Shown: piece after piece, positions 43,968 to 52,856 of the stretch
Layout: each line of letters starts with the position of its first letter
Numbering within the stretch: the stretch's first letter is position 1
Assembly (NCBI RefSeq): GCF_047495555.1
Contig: NZ_CP166866.1
Location: forward strand, 620,001-684,000
Length of the DNA stretch: 64,000 nt
Direction: 5' to 3'
DNA from: Methanobacterium_D sp040373355
Lineage (GTDB): Archaea > Methanobacteriota > Methanobacteria > Methanobacteriales > Methanobacteriaceae
Notes under the pieces: model-generated
The model's database searches: none
The model's input: the letters and a program-made list of their open reading frames with translations, nothing else
What the model was told of the DNA's origin: nothing
Program-made: the position numbers and the translations under genes

Positions 43968-44561
43968 ATGTCAAGTCTATGGGAAACAACTAGCCGTATT
44001 GAAACCCTTGTGGATGGTATTTTTGCAATTGCAATGACGCTTCTAGTTTTAAATATAGATGTTCCACAAATTATGTATCCTGCATCTAATGCTGTAATAA
44101 TTCAATCTATACTCGATTTAAGTACTAAATTTTTTAACTTTGCATTAAGTTTTATTCTTCTTGCTATATTCTGGAGAGTTAATCATCAACAGTTTTATAA
44201 AATTAAAAAAGCAGATGGGCCATTTTTATGGATAACAGTTATATGGCTTCTCTTTGTAGTACTTGTACCTTTTTCTACATCTTTAACTGGAGAATATGGA
44301 TATCTTGAGTCTGCTCAAGTATTTTTTAATTTAAATTTATTTTTAATTGGTATAATGTCAGCATCAATCTGGTATTATGCAACTGGAAAAAAATATGTGA
44401 ATGATTTAACCCCTGAGGAAATACGTAAAACTAGAAGAACTAACCTTATTTTACCAATTGTATCATTAATTGCAATTGGAATAGCATTCATTTCTCCATC
44501 ATGGTGTGGGTTAACATATGCTTTTATTCCTATTGTTAAAAAAATAATGGATAGATTATAA
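43968..44561 (+). CDS. TMEM175/DUF1211-type membrane protein
   Basis: The protein of about 197 residues has six predicted transmembrane helices. The opening SRIETLVDGIFAIAMTLLVLNIDVP matches the TMEM175 (DUF1211) first helix. Animal and many bacterial members have FSD where this protein has LVD. FWRVNHQQFYKI is the next conserved part. TMEM175 proteins form potassium channels; whether this variant conducts is not known. The ATG at 43968 uses GAGGT about 5-6 nt upstream; the longer TTG-initiated frame from 43932 is less likely. Confidence 0.82.
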   Translation: MSSLWETTSRIETLVDGIFAIAMTLLVLNIDVPQIMYPASNAVIIQSILDLSTKFFNFALSFILLAIFWRVNHQQFYKIKKADGPFLWITVIWLLFVVLVPFSTSLTGEYGYLESAQVFFNLNLFLIGIMSASIWYYATGKKYVNDLTPEEIRKTRRTNLILPIVSLIAIGIAFISPSWCGLTYAFIPIVKKIMDRL

Positions 44562-44597
44562 TAAAGTATATTATAAGTACTAATGCTCAATTATTTA

Positions 44598-45350
44598 TTA
44601 AATTAATTTAGTAAAACTATTATTTTGTGCTGGAGATAGATAAATATCTGGAATATAATCAATTTCAATTATTACATTCCTCAATTTAAGGTCTAATACA
44701 TGACCTCCTGAATTTCTTTTGGCATCAATAAAGTGGAAATGATAATCATTAAGATTAATGCTGCTTGCTGACGCGGGACACCAGAATCCTACCATTGTTC
44801 CATTTATATTATTTAAATTAAAAATACTCTGAGTTTTTAGCGCATCAGTTAAATTAGGGTAAGGTTTGTTTTGTTCCTGTGGACTTCTTGCCTTAATATA
44901 GTCAAAAGAGCCCATTACTTTAAATGAGTAGACTAAATCTTTTGATGGAATTATAGTATTTAAATAATTTTCTAGTTCGGTATAATTCATGGTTTTATTA
45001 ATAACCAGTATTTTATCTGGAGTGAATTTTGTAACCATTGCAAATGGAATCATTTCAGAATCACTGACCCTAATAATGGCACCACTTGATTTTACCTGAT
45101 AAATAACACCATCTAATTCAATCATTTCTCCATCAAGGCTATTAAATGTCCCTATACCTGTATCTCCATATTTTTTTAGCTCTAAAACGCTAAAATTACC
45201 ATCAAAATTACCTACAGAAAGAAGGCTTAAAGTTGATACTTGAAATAGAGTATGATTTTCATCTATATGTTGGGGTGTACTGTAAGAAAGTGTTATTCCT
45301 AAAACTAATGCTAAAATAATTCCGGATAGCAGGTATTTGTTCATGGACAT
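44598..45350 (-). CDS. Acetolactate decarboxylase homologue with export signal
   Basis: The 250 residues begin with a signal or anchor helix (NKYLLSGIILALVLGITLSYS). The rest matches AlsD/BudA: LFQVSTLSLLSVGNFDGNFSV, ELKKYGDTGIGTFNSLDGEMIELDG (cited by GDTGIGTFNSLDGEM), then a zinc-binding NDYHFHFIDAKRNSGGHVLD with the three His residues. AlsD turns acetolactate into acetoin, normally in the cytosol. A catalytic Arg region could not be judged. A membrane or extracellular location is unusual. TTTAAATAA lies about 28 nt before the ATG, so the mRNA is probably leaderless. Confidence 0.82.
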   Translation of the reverse strand: MSMNKYLLSGIILALVLGITLSYSTPQHIDENHTLFQVSTLSLLSVGNFDGNFSVLELKKYGDTGIGTFNSLDGEMIELDGVIYQVKSSGAIIRVSDSEMIPFAMVTKFTPDKILVINKTMNYTELENYLNTIIPSKDLVYSFKVMGSFDYIKARSPQEQNKPYPNLTDALKTQSIFNLNNINGTMVGFWCPASASSINLNDYHFHFIDAKRNSGGHVLDLKLRNVIIEIDYIPDIYLSPAQNNSFTKLI

Positions 45351-45519
45351 GAAAATAGGTTATAAAAACAATTATTTAAAGATATTTAAAAATAAGACTT
45401 TAAAGTTTAATGAGTTGATGTATTTAAAAGTTTTCAATAGTAATTTTTCTTTCTTTTTGAATGTGGGTATCATTTAACTGGAAGGTTTAGAAAAATTTAT
45501 GATCATCCCTAAAACTAAT

Positions 45520-45531
45520 AAGTTATAACTT
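45520..45531. repeat. Copy of palindrome AAGTTATAACTT
   Basis: This is identical to the 12-bp palindrome upstream of parA (13540-13551). It lies between the convergent/co-directional ends of the acetolactate decarboxylase-like and HAD genes. No other function is evident. Confidence 0.35.
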
Positions 45532-45551
45532 CTAATTCACAAAAAAATTTA

Positions 45552-46340
45552 TTAAAATTTAATATCCAGAATTTCATTTATATTGTCAACAACTATATCT
45601 GCAGCGTTATAAACTTTTGCAGGGTTATTTTCTTTTTGCTGCTGTGTCAACACCCCAATATCTGCTTCTTTAAGTGCAAAAATATCGTTTACGCTATTTC
45701 CAACCATCATCACTTCATAGCTTCGCTTAAGCCCTTTAACTATTTCCATTTTTTTCCACGCATCTGCAGTATCAAACACGTTTTCATTGGGTATTCCAAT
45801 AAACTCTGCAAGCTTCTTGAGTGATCCCTTTCTATCTCCGGAAGCTATAAAAATGTCAACTCCACGTTCCTGTAATTCTTTAACTACTTGGGGTACTTCT
45901 GGAAATACTCTTCCTCCAGAAGAGATTGTAAATTCAATCATCTTCTTATCTAAGGATACTATAATTCCTGATCCACTGCAAATTTGAACATTGTATTTTT
46001 TATCCATCACTGCCTGAATTGTATCCTGAATATCCTTAACTTGAGCTTCATCATCTTTAATAGCATCTAAAAGTTCTTCTTTTTTAATTTCATTTGTAGA
46101 ATAACTTATAGTGATATCGATTTTATTTCTATTAACAAAATTATATATTGTCTGATGAGGTTTTGCATTTATTATGCATTTTGCAGGATCTGTCTGTAAA
46201 ACAGCAAGCGCTCTTTGGAAACCATTATCTACTAGGTCAAGAGAACTTATGTAATCGCATATTACTCCTGTCTGAATATCTTTTAAGACTCTGTATCTTT
46301 CTATGAGAGTGCCTGAATTATCAAATACAACTGCTTTCAT
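45552..46340 (-). CDS. HAD hydrolase, soluble P-type-ATPase-like
   Basis: The 262-residue protein starts AVVFDNSGTLIERYRV, the HAD motif I in the DxSGT form close to the DKTGT of P-type ATPases. Motif II is in FIASGDRKGSLKKLAEF, and motif III/IV is in VMMVGNSVNDIFALKEADIGVL, which matches the P-type ATPase hinge GDGxND in layout. No membrane segments are present. It is therefore a cytoplasmic phosphatase-like HAD of unknown substrate, comparable to archaeal soluble P-type ATPase-like proteins. The ATG at 46340 is preferred to a TTG four codons upstream. Confidence 0.82.
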   Translation of the reverse strand: MKAVVFDNSGTLIERYRVLKDIQTGVICDYISSLDLVDNGFQRALAVLQTDPAKCIINAKPHQTIYNFVNRNKIDITISYSTNEIKKEELLDAIKDDEAQVKDIQDTIQAVMDKKYNVQICSGSGIIVSLDKKMIEFTISSGGRVFPEVPQVVKELQERGVDIFIASGDRKGSLKKLAEFIGIPNENVFDTADAWKKMEIVKGLKRSYEVMMVGNSVNDIFALKEADIGVLTQQQKENNPAKVYNAADIVVDNINEILDIKF

Positions 46341-46596
46341 TACATCAACCAATTTGAGTTATCCAATTACTTTTTTTGCAAATCAAGTTTTTATAGTTTA
46401 TTAATTTGAAAAATTATCATCTTTCTTTATAAATGCTGGATTTTAAAGTTTTTTCCTCTATTTTTAATATAACCTAATCAGATCCTTTTAAAAAGTGTTA
46501 TATTGAATTTTAACATGGGCACAATCTACTTATTAATATAAAATTATAAATAATTATGAAATACAACTATTATTATGAACAATAGGAGAGATATAG

Positions 46597-46752
46597 TTGG
46601 AAATTAAAGTTAAACGTGAAGATGAAGATGAAAAGCCATCAAAAATCCAAAAACTATTAAATGAGGGTTTGAAGGGAAAATATACATTACAATCAGTAAC
46701 TCAAGATACTAAAAACGGAGAATTTGTTTTTAAATATAAAAAGAAGGCTTAA
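46597..46752 (+). CDS. Small basic/acidic protein of 51 residues
   Basis: Not recognised. TTG start, with AGGAG 9 nt upstream. The sequence begins EIKVKREDEDEKPSKIQK, continues LLNEGLKGKYTLQSVTQD and ends NGEFVFKYKKKA. The charge pattern, the clear Shine-Dalgarno and the in-frame TAA before the next gene support a real small gene. The length and ending resemble a short beta-alpha-beta or zinc-free domain, but this cannot be specified. Confidence 0.6.
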   Translation: MEIKVKREDEDEKPSKIQKLLNEGLKGKYTLQSVTQDTKNGEFVFKYKKKA

Positions 46753-46781
46753 ATTAATTTATATTCATATTTTTAAATATT

Positions 46782-47429
46782 TTAGAAGAAAATATTCATT
46801 TGGGATATGATAAAATACATTCCTAAAATAATTAGGAATATTCCACAGATTATCATCACTGTTTTGTAAATTTCATCAGTCATTATTCTTGATCCTTTAC
46901 TTGAGAAATAGGAAATTAAACTATACCATGAAAGATCTGCAGACCAATGGCCAATTACAAATCCTAAAAGTCCTACAATCCCTGCAAGTTCTAATCCTTT
47001 AAACATAAATGCACATCCAACAGTGGACCACCATATGAAGAAAAATGGATTAGAGATACTGGTTAATATTCCTCCAAATACAGATCCATATCTTTGACTT
47101 TTATTTTCATTTAAATGAAGATCAGATAAAGTATCTTTTGATTTAGAAATGCTGTATCCCATAAAAATGAGTACAGCTCCACCGAGGGTTCCGATTATAA
47201 AAGCTGCAGTTTGTGAGCCAATGATCCAACTTAGCCCACATAATATAGCAACCATAAGGGCTAATTCAGCCATAAAATGTCCTAATATAATTAATGGCCC
47301 TGCTTTAAAACCTTTTTTAACAGAATCACTAATTGTAACTGTAAGCATAGGTCCAGGAACTAATGCGCCGGATAATCCAACTCCAAATGAAGTTAAAGCA
47401 AATAGTAGAATTTCAATCAATTTAATCAC
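46782..47429 (-). CDS. LysE-family transporter
   Basis: Integral membrane protein of about 215 residues with six predicted helices. It has the LysE/RhtB opening LFALTSFGVGLSGALVPGPMLTVTISDSVKKGFKAG (cited by SGALVPGPMLTVTI), GHFMAELALMVAIL, GGILTSISNPFFFIWWSTVG and GHWSADLSWYSLISYF. These transporters export amino acids; the substrate is unknown. The start at GTG 47429 gives the usual N-terminus close to the first helix. A longer TTG-initiated frame from 47480 crosses a probable TATA region and is less likely. Confidence 0.88.
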   Translation of the reverse strand: MIKLIEILLFALTSFGVGLSGALVPGPMLTVTISDSVKKGFKAGPLIILGHFMAELALMVAILCGLSWIIGSQTAAFIIGTLGGAVLIFMGYSISKSKDTLSDLHLNENKSQRYGSVFGGILTSISNPFFFIWWSTVGCAFMFKGLELAGIVGLLGFVIGHWSADLSWYSLISYFSSKGSRIMTDEIYKTVMIICGIFLIILGMYFIISQMNIFF

Positions 47430-47565
47430 AAAAATATACTTATAAAGTAACTTTGACTCATTATTGAATATAATCCTCAAAATTTGGCTTTGATCATGAA
47501 AATATTACAATGAAGTCATCTAATGGGATATTAAAAATATTTGATAATGAACTATAAAACAATGT

Positions 47566-47587
47566 AAATATGGCAGTTGCCATATTT
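47566..47587 (-). terminator. Hairpin terminator after the 54-residue ORF
   Basis: AAATATGGCA (47566-47575) and TGCCATATTT (47578-47587) make a perfect 10-bp stem around a 2-base centre. It lies just downstream of the stop of the small minus-strand ORF at 47590-47754 and is followed by a T-containing run. Confidence 0.6.
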
Positions 47588-47589
47588 TA

Positions 47590-47754
47590 TCAACTATATT
47601 TATTTAAAACTTTCATTATTTCGGACAAATGGTAATCAATGAGTTCCATCTCTTCATTTTCTAGAGATTTTGTCCTTATCAAAAATTTAAATCTTTCGAA
47701 AACATGTCCCATTTTGTTAAGCATTTCGTTTCTAGATATTTTATTCTGGAACAT
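47590..47754 (-). CDS. Small helical protein of 54 residues
   Basis: Not recognised. The reading frame MFQNKISRNEMLNKMG continues HVFERFKFLIRTKSLE and NEEMELIDYHLSEIMK to VLNKYS. It is charged, helical and free of stops, with normal archaeal residue usage. GGTG lies about 6-7 nt before the ATG, and a perfect 10-bp hairpin follows the stop. The opposite-strand frame in this interval has a hydrophobic, unnatural composition, so the minus strand is the better choice. Confidence 0.5.
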   Translation of the reverse strand: MFQNKISRNEMLNKMGHVFERFKFLIRTKSLENEEMELIDYHLSEIMKVLNKYS

Positions 47755-47832
47755 TCAAACACCAGACGTTAATATGATTTTTGAGGGTATAAATTTAACT
47801 AATCTTAAAATGTTAAAAAGATAGATATTTCC

Positions 47833-48825
47833 TTATTCAAGGAAATTCATTTTCTGGCCAGCCCCACTTTCAAGCGCTTTTTCATATACTTTCCATGCTG
47901 TAACAATGTCTTGAACAGCTAATCCAGTAGAATCAAATACAGTAATTTCTTCATCTGAAATTCTACCAGAGATTTTATCTATTATTACATCTCCAATTTT
48001 GCCGTGAATGTCTCTTTGCCTTATAAATCCTTCTTGAACTGGGATATTTATTTCTCCACTGTGACTTGCCTGGTCCCAGCAGTCAATTACAATTTTAGCT
48101 CTTTGAAGTACATGACCGTCTAATTCTTGCTTACCTGGTGCATCTGCACCCATGGCGTTTATATGGGTTCCAGGGCTTATCCATTTGGACTTAACCACAG
48201 GTTCTCTTGAAGGAGTTGTGGTTAAAAGAACATCAGAACCTTGAACTGCTTCTTTTATTGTTTCTACAGCTTTAGCTTCAATACCATATTTTTCAGAAAC
48301 TTTTTCTGCGAATTTTTCTCTTGTTTCGCATGTTCTGCATGAGACTTTAACTTCTTTAATATCCATTACTTCGTTTATGGCTTCAAGCCCAGTTGCAGCT
48401 TGAACTCCCGCCCCTACAAGGCCAACGATTTCTGAATTCTCTCTTGCCAGGTATTTAGTTGCTACACCTGCTGCCGCACCAGTTCTCATATTTGTAATCC
48501 ATGTACCGTCCATCACTGAAATTGGAAACCCTGTTTTAGGATCTACAAGTTCTATCATTGCCATTACAGTGGGGAGGCCATATTTTCGAGGATTATCTGG
48601 ATGTACATTTACATTTTTAACTCCAGATTCAGTCATATTTCTAATAAAACATGGCATAATCCGGAGATCCCCTTTGAATTCCTTATAAAATAGATATTCT
48701 TTAGCAGGCATTTGAACTTCACGCTCTGCATGAACCCTATATGCAGTTTCAACGCTCTCTATAATTTCTTTCATGTTTATAAGTTCACTAACCTGACTCT
48801 GATTTAATAGAATTGTCTCATGCAT
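47833..48825 (-). CDS. Ornithine cyclodeaminase/mu-crystallin family enzyme
   Basis: NAD(P)-dependent oxidoreductase-like protein of 330 residues. Segments are YRVHAEREVQMPAKEYLF (substrate-binding region), GTWITNMRTGAAAGVATKYLAREN, the Rossmann GLVGAGVQAATGLEAI, TTTPSREPVVKSKWI and GTHINAMGADAPGKQELD. Members include ornithine cyclodeaminase, archaeal alanine dehydrogenase (Ala) and imine reductases, and sequence alone does not decide between them. AGAGGTG precedes the ATG. The gene is monocistronic. Confidence 0.88.
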   Translation of the reverse strand: MHETILLNQSQVSELINMKEIIESVETAYRVHAEREVQMPAKEYLFYKEFKGDLRIMPCFIRNMTESGVKNVNVHPDNPRKYGLPTVMAMIELVDPKTGFPISVMDGTWITNMRTGAAAGVATKYLARENSEIVGLVGAGVQAATGLEAINEVMDIKEVKVSCRTCETREKFAEKVSEKYGIEAKAVETIKEAVQGSDVLLTTTPSREPVVKSKWISPGTHINAMGADAPGKQELDGHVLQRAKIVIDCWDQASHSGEINIPVQEGFIRQRDIHGKIGDVIIDKISGRISDEEITVFDSTGLAVQDIVTAWKVYEKALESGAGQKMNFLE

Positions 48826-48922
48826 TTTTGCACCTCTAATATTATATTGTAATTAATGTAATGTTATAATTTATTAAACTTAACTATTTGTGAATTAAAA
48901 TACACTTTTCGTGAATATAGTA

Positions 48923-49633
48923 TTATATAAACAGAGGAACATCTTTTTTATATTTATTATATTCAGGAAATTCCTTTGAAACGTCTTCTTCTTCAGCTCT
49001 ACAGACTCTAATATATTTATAAATTAATATTGGGGCTAAAATAACTGTAATAATTGTTGGCCATCCAAAAAGCCATCCCAGTATAATAAAAATAAATCCA
49101 AGATACTGCGGATGCCTTGAGTAAGCATATATGCCGTCTGTAACTAAACCATCTTTTTTAGTGCTTTTATAAAGCTTAATCCATCCTATGATTATTATAA
49201 ACATTCCAATAAGCATTAAAATTGCCCCATAAGTCATGGCAACATCCATGCCAAAGCCAACACCTAAAAAATAAAAACTAATTATGTTAGGTGGAAGTTG
49301 AGTCCCGGGAGTAAAAAAGTATTTTGAGGCAAAGAGAACAGTAAGAGGTATTCCATACATTTCTATAAAAAGAGAGACAAAAAATGCGCTAACTAGGCTG
49401 TATTCGATCCAGTTTGCTTTTCTCCTGTATGAAAGTGGAATTAAAAATGCCATAAAAAGAAGGATGCATAATATAACAATATGCCATTGTTGTGTGATAA
49501 TTCCTGTAATTACATTACTTGAAAGATAAACATAAAAATGATTATAAAAGTCATTAAAATAGATTAAAGGAACTAAAAACAAAGCTAATATGAGAATTCT
49601 GGGTATTAAATTTTTAGACTTATCCAAAGACAT
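48923..49633 (-). CDS. ICMT/PEMT-type membrane methyltransferase-like protein
   Basis: The 236-residue membrane protein has about six helices. Near the C-terminus it has GLVTDGIYAYSRHPQYLGFIFIILGW and CRAEEEDVSKEFPEYNKYKKDVP, matching the isoprenylcysteine carboxyl methyltransferase/phospholipid methyltransferase family (RHPxY and the EExxL/F-type tail). The SAM-binding C-terminal part is complete. The methyl acceptor is unknown; lipids are possible. No Shine-Dalgarno is seen before the ATG. Confidence 0.82.
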   Translation of the reverse strand: MSLDKSKNLIPRILILALFLVPLIYFNDFYNHFYVYLSSNVITGIITQQWHIVILCILLFMAFLIPLSYRRKANWIEYSLVSAFFVSLFIEMYGIPLTVLFASKYFFTPGTQLPPNIISFYFLGVGFGMDVAMTYGAILMLIGMFIIIIGWIKLYKSTKKDGLVTDGIYAYSRHPQYLGFIFIILGWLFGWPTIITVILAPILIYKYIRVCRAEEEDVSKEFPEYNKYKKDVPLFI

Positions 49634-49855
49634 ATATCTTTATTAAAAACGAAATTAATTAAGTAATTTTCTATTCTTTAAAATTTTATTTTTTAATAGA
49701 TTTGTAAATAAATAAAAATTAAAATATGATAATAAAACTAAGAAAATATAATTAAATAATTTAAGTTTTTATAGTTAGCTTATAATATCTAATATTAGAT
49801 TTAAAAATTATATCAAATTTAACTAAATTTTATACATTAATTTCAAGGTGTGGTC

Positions 49856-51217
49856 ATGAATCTTTTAGATAAATCGAAATCAATTAAAAATCATGAAATA
49901 ACTGCTTTAGAGAATTTAGAAAGTTCATTAAAAAATATTAGCTCCAAAAATGATAAAATAAATGCTTTTTTAGAAGTAAAAGAAGAAGAAGCAGTTGCAG
50001 CAGCAGAAAAAGTTGATGCAAGAATTAAAAGAGGCGAAAAAGTAGGAAAACTCGCAGGAATTACTATTGGAGTTAAAAGCAACATCAATATTGAAGATTT
50101 TATAATTTCAGCAGCTTCAAAGACTCTTGAAAACTATATTGGAAGCTATGACGCTACGGTTACTAAAAGAATTAAAGCTGAAGACGGTATAATTCTTGGA
50201 ACAACCAATATGGATGAATTTGCAGCAGGAAGCTCAAATGAAACATCTTATTTTGGAGTAACAGATAACCCTGCAGCTCCTGGAAGAATTCCTGGAGGTT
50301 CAAGTGGGGGAAGTGCAGCAGCAGTTGCAGCAGATATGTGCGATCTTTCTCTTGGTTCTGATACTGGTGGATCAATAAGAAATCCTGCATCTCATTGTGG
50401 GGTCATGGGATTCAAATCAACGTATGGAGTTGTTTCTAGACAGGGATTACTTGATCTTGCAATGAGTCTTGAACAAATTGGTCCGTTTGCACAGGATGCA
50501 AGTGGAATTGCATTAATGTTAGATGCGATTGCAGGTTATGATGAAAGAGAATGTACAACCTTAAAAGAGACTCCTGATTTTAAAGAAATAACTGAAAAAT
50601 CAGAAAATGTCATGAATGGGATGAAGATAGGTATAGTAAAGGAATTCTTCGATGTATCTGATGAGAGGATAGTTAATATTATTGAAGGAAGGATCGATGA
50701 AATGACTGACATGGGTGCAGAAGTAGTTGAATTAAACTTCAATTATCTCGATTTGTGCATACCTACCTACTATCTCATAAACTATGTTGAATTTTTCTCA
50801 GCAACCAGAAAATATGATGGTAGAAAATATGGTTCCAGAATTGAAGAAGTGTGTGGAGAGGAAGTTCTAAGAAGAATACACACTGGATCATACATCAGTC
50901 AAAAAGAATACAGTGGTAAATACTATAAAAAAGCATTAAAGGCAAGATCATTAATTAGAAAGGAAATTACAAGCCTTCTAAACGGGGTAGATGCTATAGT
51001 AAGTCCAACAGTTCCAAAACTTCCACATAAACTTGGTGAATCACTGGATCCTATGGATATGTATGCATATGACGTTTTAACAGTTATAGCAAACCTTGCA
51101 GGAATTCCAGCTGGAAGCATGAAGGCTGGTGAAGTAAATGGAATACCTGTAGGTCTTCAAATTCAAGGAAAACCATTAGACGATGCTAAAATCATTCAGA
51201 TGATGGCAGCACTATAA
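49856..51217 (+). CDS. gatA: Glu-tRNA(Gln) amidotransferase subunit A
   Basis: Amidase-signature enzyme, 453 residues, that supplies ammonia for transamidation of misacylated tRNA. The Ser-cisSer-Lys triad is visible: Lys in GITIGVKSNINIEDF, and the Ser pair in RIPGGSSGGSAAAVAADM and LGSDTGGSIRNPASHCGVMGFK. FAAGSSNETSYFG and VGLQIQGKPLDDAKI are further GatA hallmarks. It would work with GatB and GatC, which are not in this window. AAGGTG precedes the ATG at 49856. A GTG at 49850 is part of that Shine-Dalgarno region. It is followed after 29 bp by a P-loop/amidotransferase gene. Confidence 0.96.
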   Translation: MNLLDKSKSIKNHEITALENLESSLKNISSKNDKINAFLEVKEEEAVAAAEKVDARIKRGEKVGKLAGITIGVKSNINIEDFIISAASKTLENYIGSYDATVTKRIKAEDGIILGTTNMDEFAAGSSNETSYFGVTDNPAAPGRIPGGSSGGSAAAVAADMCDLSLGSDTGGSIRNPASHCGVMGFKSTYGVVSRQGLLDLAMSLEQIGPFAQDASGIALMLDAIAGYDERECTTLKETPDFKEITEKSENVMNGMKIGIVKEFFDVSDERIVNIIEGRIDEMTDMGAEVVELNFNYLDLCIPTYYLINYVEFFSATRKYDGRKYGSRIEEVCGEEVLRRIHTGSYISQKEYSGKYYKKALKARSLIRKEITSLLNGVDAIVSPTVPKLPHKLGESLDPMDMYAYDVLTVIANLAGIPAGSMKAGEVNGIPVGLQIQGKPLDDAKIIQMMAAL

Positions 51218-51246
51218 TAATTTTTATTTATTTTTAAAGTGGAATA

Positions 51247-52740
51247 ATGAAAAAAATAGGTCTTCTATACGTAAAAGGCGCACTGCCTGTTTTTGAAAAT
51301 TTTGGAAATCTTCCTACTCACATTGTAAAAGAAAACGGTTTAGTTAATGGTGAGAAGGCCTATAAAGCTTTAGATGGTTTAATAATTCCTGGTGGAAGTA
51401 TAATTGAATCACAGAGTGTTAAGGATACTTTAAGATATGAAATCCAGAAAATGGAAAAAGAAGGTAAATTTATTTTTGGAATGTGCTCTGGATTTCAATT
51501 ACTTGCAAATAAAACTGACATTGGAAGGCGTTCTCCGTGCCCAATTGAAAAAGAAGGGCTTGGAATTCTGGATGTGGACTTTAAACCAATGATTGGAACA
51601 GATAGAGTTGAAGCAGAAATACTTGATGAATCATTTTTAACTAAAGGAATGGTTAAAAAGACAGTTACAGGTTTTCATTGTCATACATATGGCTTAATAG
51701 AAGGAAATGCACCTCAACTCTTTTTAAGCACAGTTAAAAGAACTGATTATCAGGATAATCCGAGAAGAGTTCTATCAGGCGCTAGAAATGATGAAGGAAA
51801 TGTTATAGGTACAATGGTTCATGGATGCATGGATGAAAATCCCCAACTTGTAAATAATATTCTTAAATTCATTGATGCATCTGAAAAAGACATTTTAGAT
51901 ATTAAAAGCAGAAATAAAGAGTTAATTAATAAAATTAAGAAAGAAATTGGAATACATACAAATATCTGTGCAGTATCAAGACATGAAGTGCCTCAAACAG
52001 TTCCAAAAACACTTATGATGGTAAGCACTGGTTCAGATTCGGGAAAAACGTTCATTACAACAGGTATGGTGGGAGTGTTAAGAAAAAGGGGATATAGAGT
52101 GGCTGTTTTAAAAGTAGGGCCAGATATAAGAGACCTAGTTCCATCACTTTATCTAAATAAAGAGCATATGGAAAAATTCTCCTCAATTAAAATTGGACAA
52201 CTTGGATGGAAAGATCTAGAAGAAGTAATTAAAGATCTCGGAAATCAGAACTATGACATCATTCTTATTGAAGGAGTCATGAGCGCGTTTACAGGTACTT
52301 TAAATGAAAAAACTCCTTATTCTTCAGCAGAAATTGCAAAGGCTGCTGATATTCCAGTTATACTTACAACTTCTTGCAGTAAAGGAGGAATAGAAACTGC
52401 TGCAATTGATATTGTAGGCCATATTGAAGTTTTACAAAAACTTGGAGTTAAAACAAGTGGAGTAATACTTAATAGGGTTTATGATAAGTCTATTTCAAAA
52501 ATAGCATCATCTTTCATTAAGGAAAGGACAAACGTAGATGTTATAAGCGAAGTTCCAAAAGTTAAAATGACAGAAAGGGGTAATACGCCTGAGGTGGAAA
52601 TTAGACTTGAAGAATTCTGTTTAAGTGCTATGAAAACAGTTGAAGAACACTTAAATATGGGCCAGATCCTCAAAATGGCGAAAATACCTCAATTTAAAGG
52701 ATATATGTCTTATGAGGAAATTCTTAAAAATTTTAGTTAA
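51247..52740 (+). CDS. Amidotransferase/P-loop protein with permuted CobB-CobQ domain order
   Basis: The 497-residue protein has an N-terminal class I glutamine amidotransferase-like domain (about 1-215): LDGLIIPGGSIIES, the Cys nucleophile in FGMCSGFQLLA and a His in GTMVHGCMDENP. The C-terminal P-loop domain (about 255-497) has MMVSTGSDSGKTFITTGMVG, VAVLKVGPDIRDLVP, ILIEGVMSAFTG and SGVILNRVYDKSIS, as in dethiobiotin-synthetase/CobB-type ligases. CobB, CobQ and CfbB carry these two domains in the opposite order. It is probably an ATP-dependent amidase, but the substrate is unknown. It is co-directional with gatA, 29 bp upstream. Confidence 0.78.
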   Translation: MKKIGLLYVKGALPVFENFGNLPTHIVKENGLVNGEKAYKALDGLIIPGGSIIESQSVKDTLRYEIQKMEKEGKFIFGMCSGFQLLANKTDIGRRSPCPIEKEGLGILDVDFKPMIGTDRVEAEILDESFLTKGMVKKTVTGFHCHTYGLIEGNAPQLFLSTVKRTDYQDNPRRVLSGARNDEGNVIGTMVHGCMDENPQLVNNILKFIDASEKDILDIKSRNKELINKIKKEIGIHTNICAVSRHEVPQTVPKTLMMVSTGSDSGKTFITTGMVGVLRKRGYRVAVLKVGPDIRDLVPSLYLNKEHMEKFSSIKIGQLGWKDLEEVIKDLGNQNYDIILIEGVMSAFTGTLNEKTPYSSAEIAKAADIPVILTTSCSKGGIETAAIDIVGHIEVLQKLGVKTSGVILNRVYDKSISKIASSFIKERTNVDVISEVPKVKMTERGNTPEVEIRLEEFCLSAMKTVEEHLNMGQILKMAKIPQFKGYMSYEEILKNFS

Positions 52741-52856
52741 AATATTTAATTTTAAATTAAAATAGGAGTTTTAGACTTCATATATTATTTTATTTATAAA
52801 TTTTTGTAATTACTCTTTTAAGAATTAAAAATAATTTAAAAAAATAAAATTTGGAG

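Noticed and set aside
47639..47824. 61-codon plus-strand ORF
   Set aside because: The opposite-strand frame 47590-47754 has better composition, a Shine-Dalgarno and a terminator.
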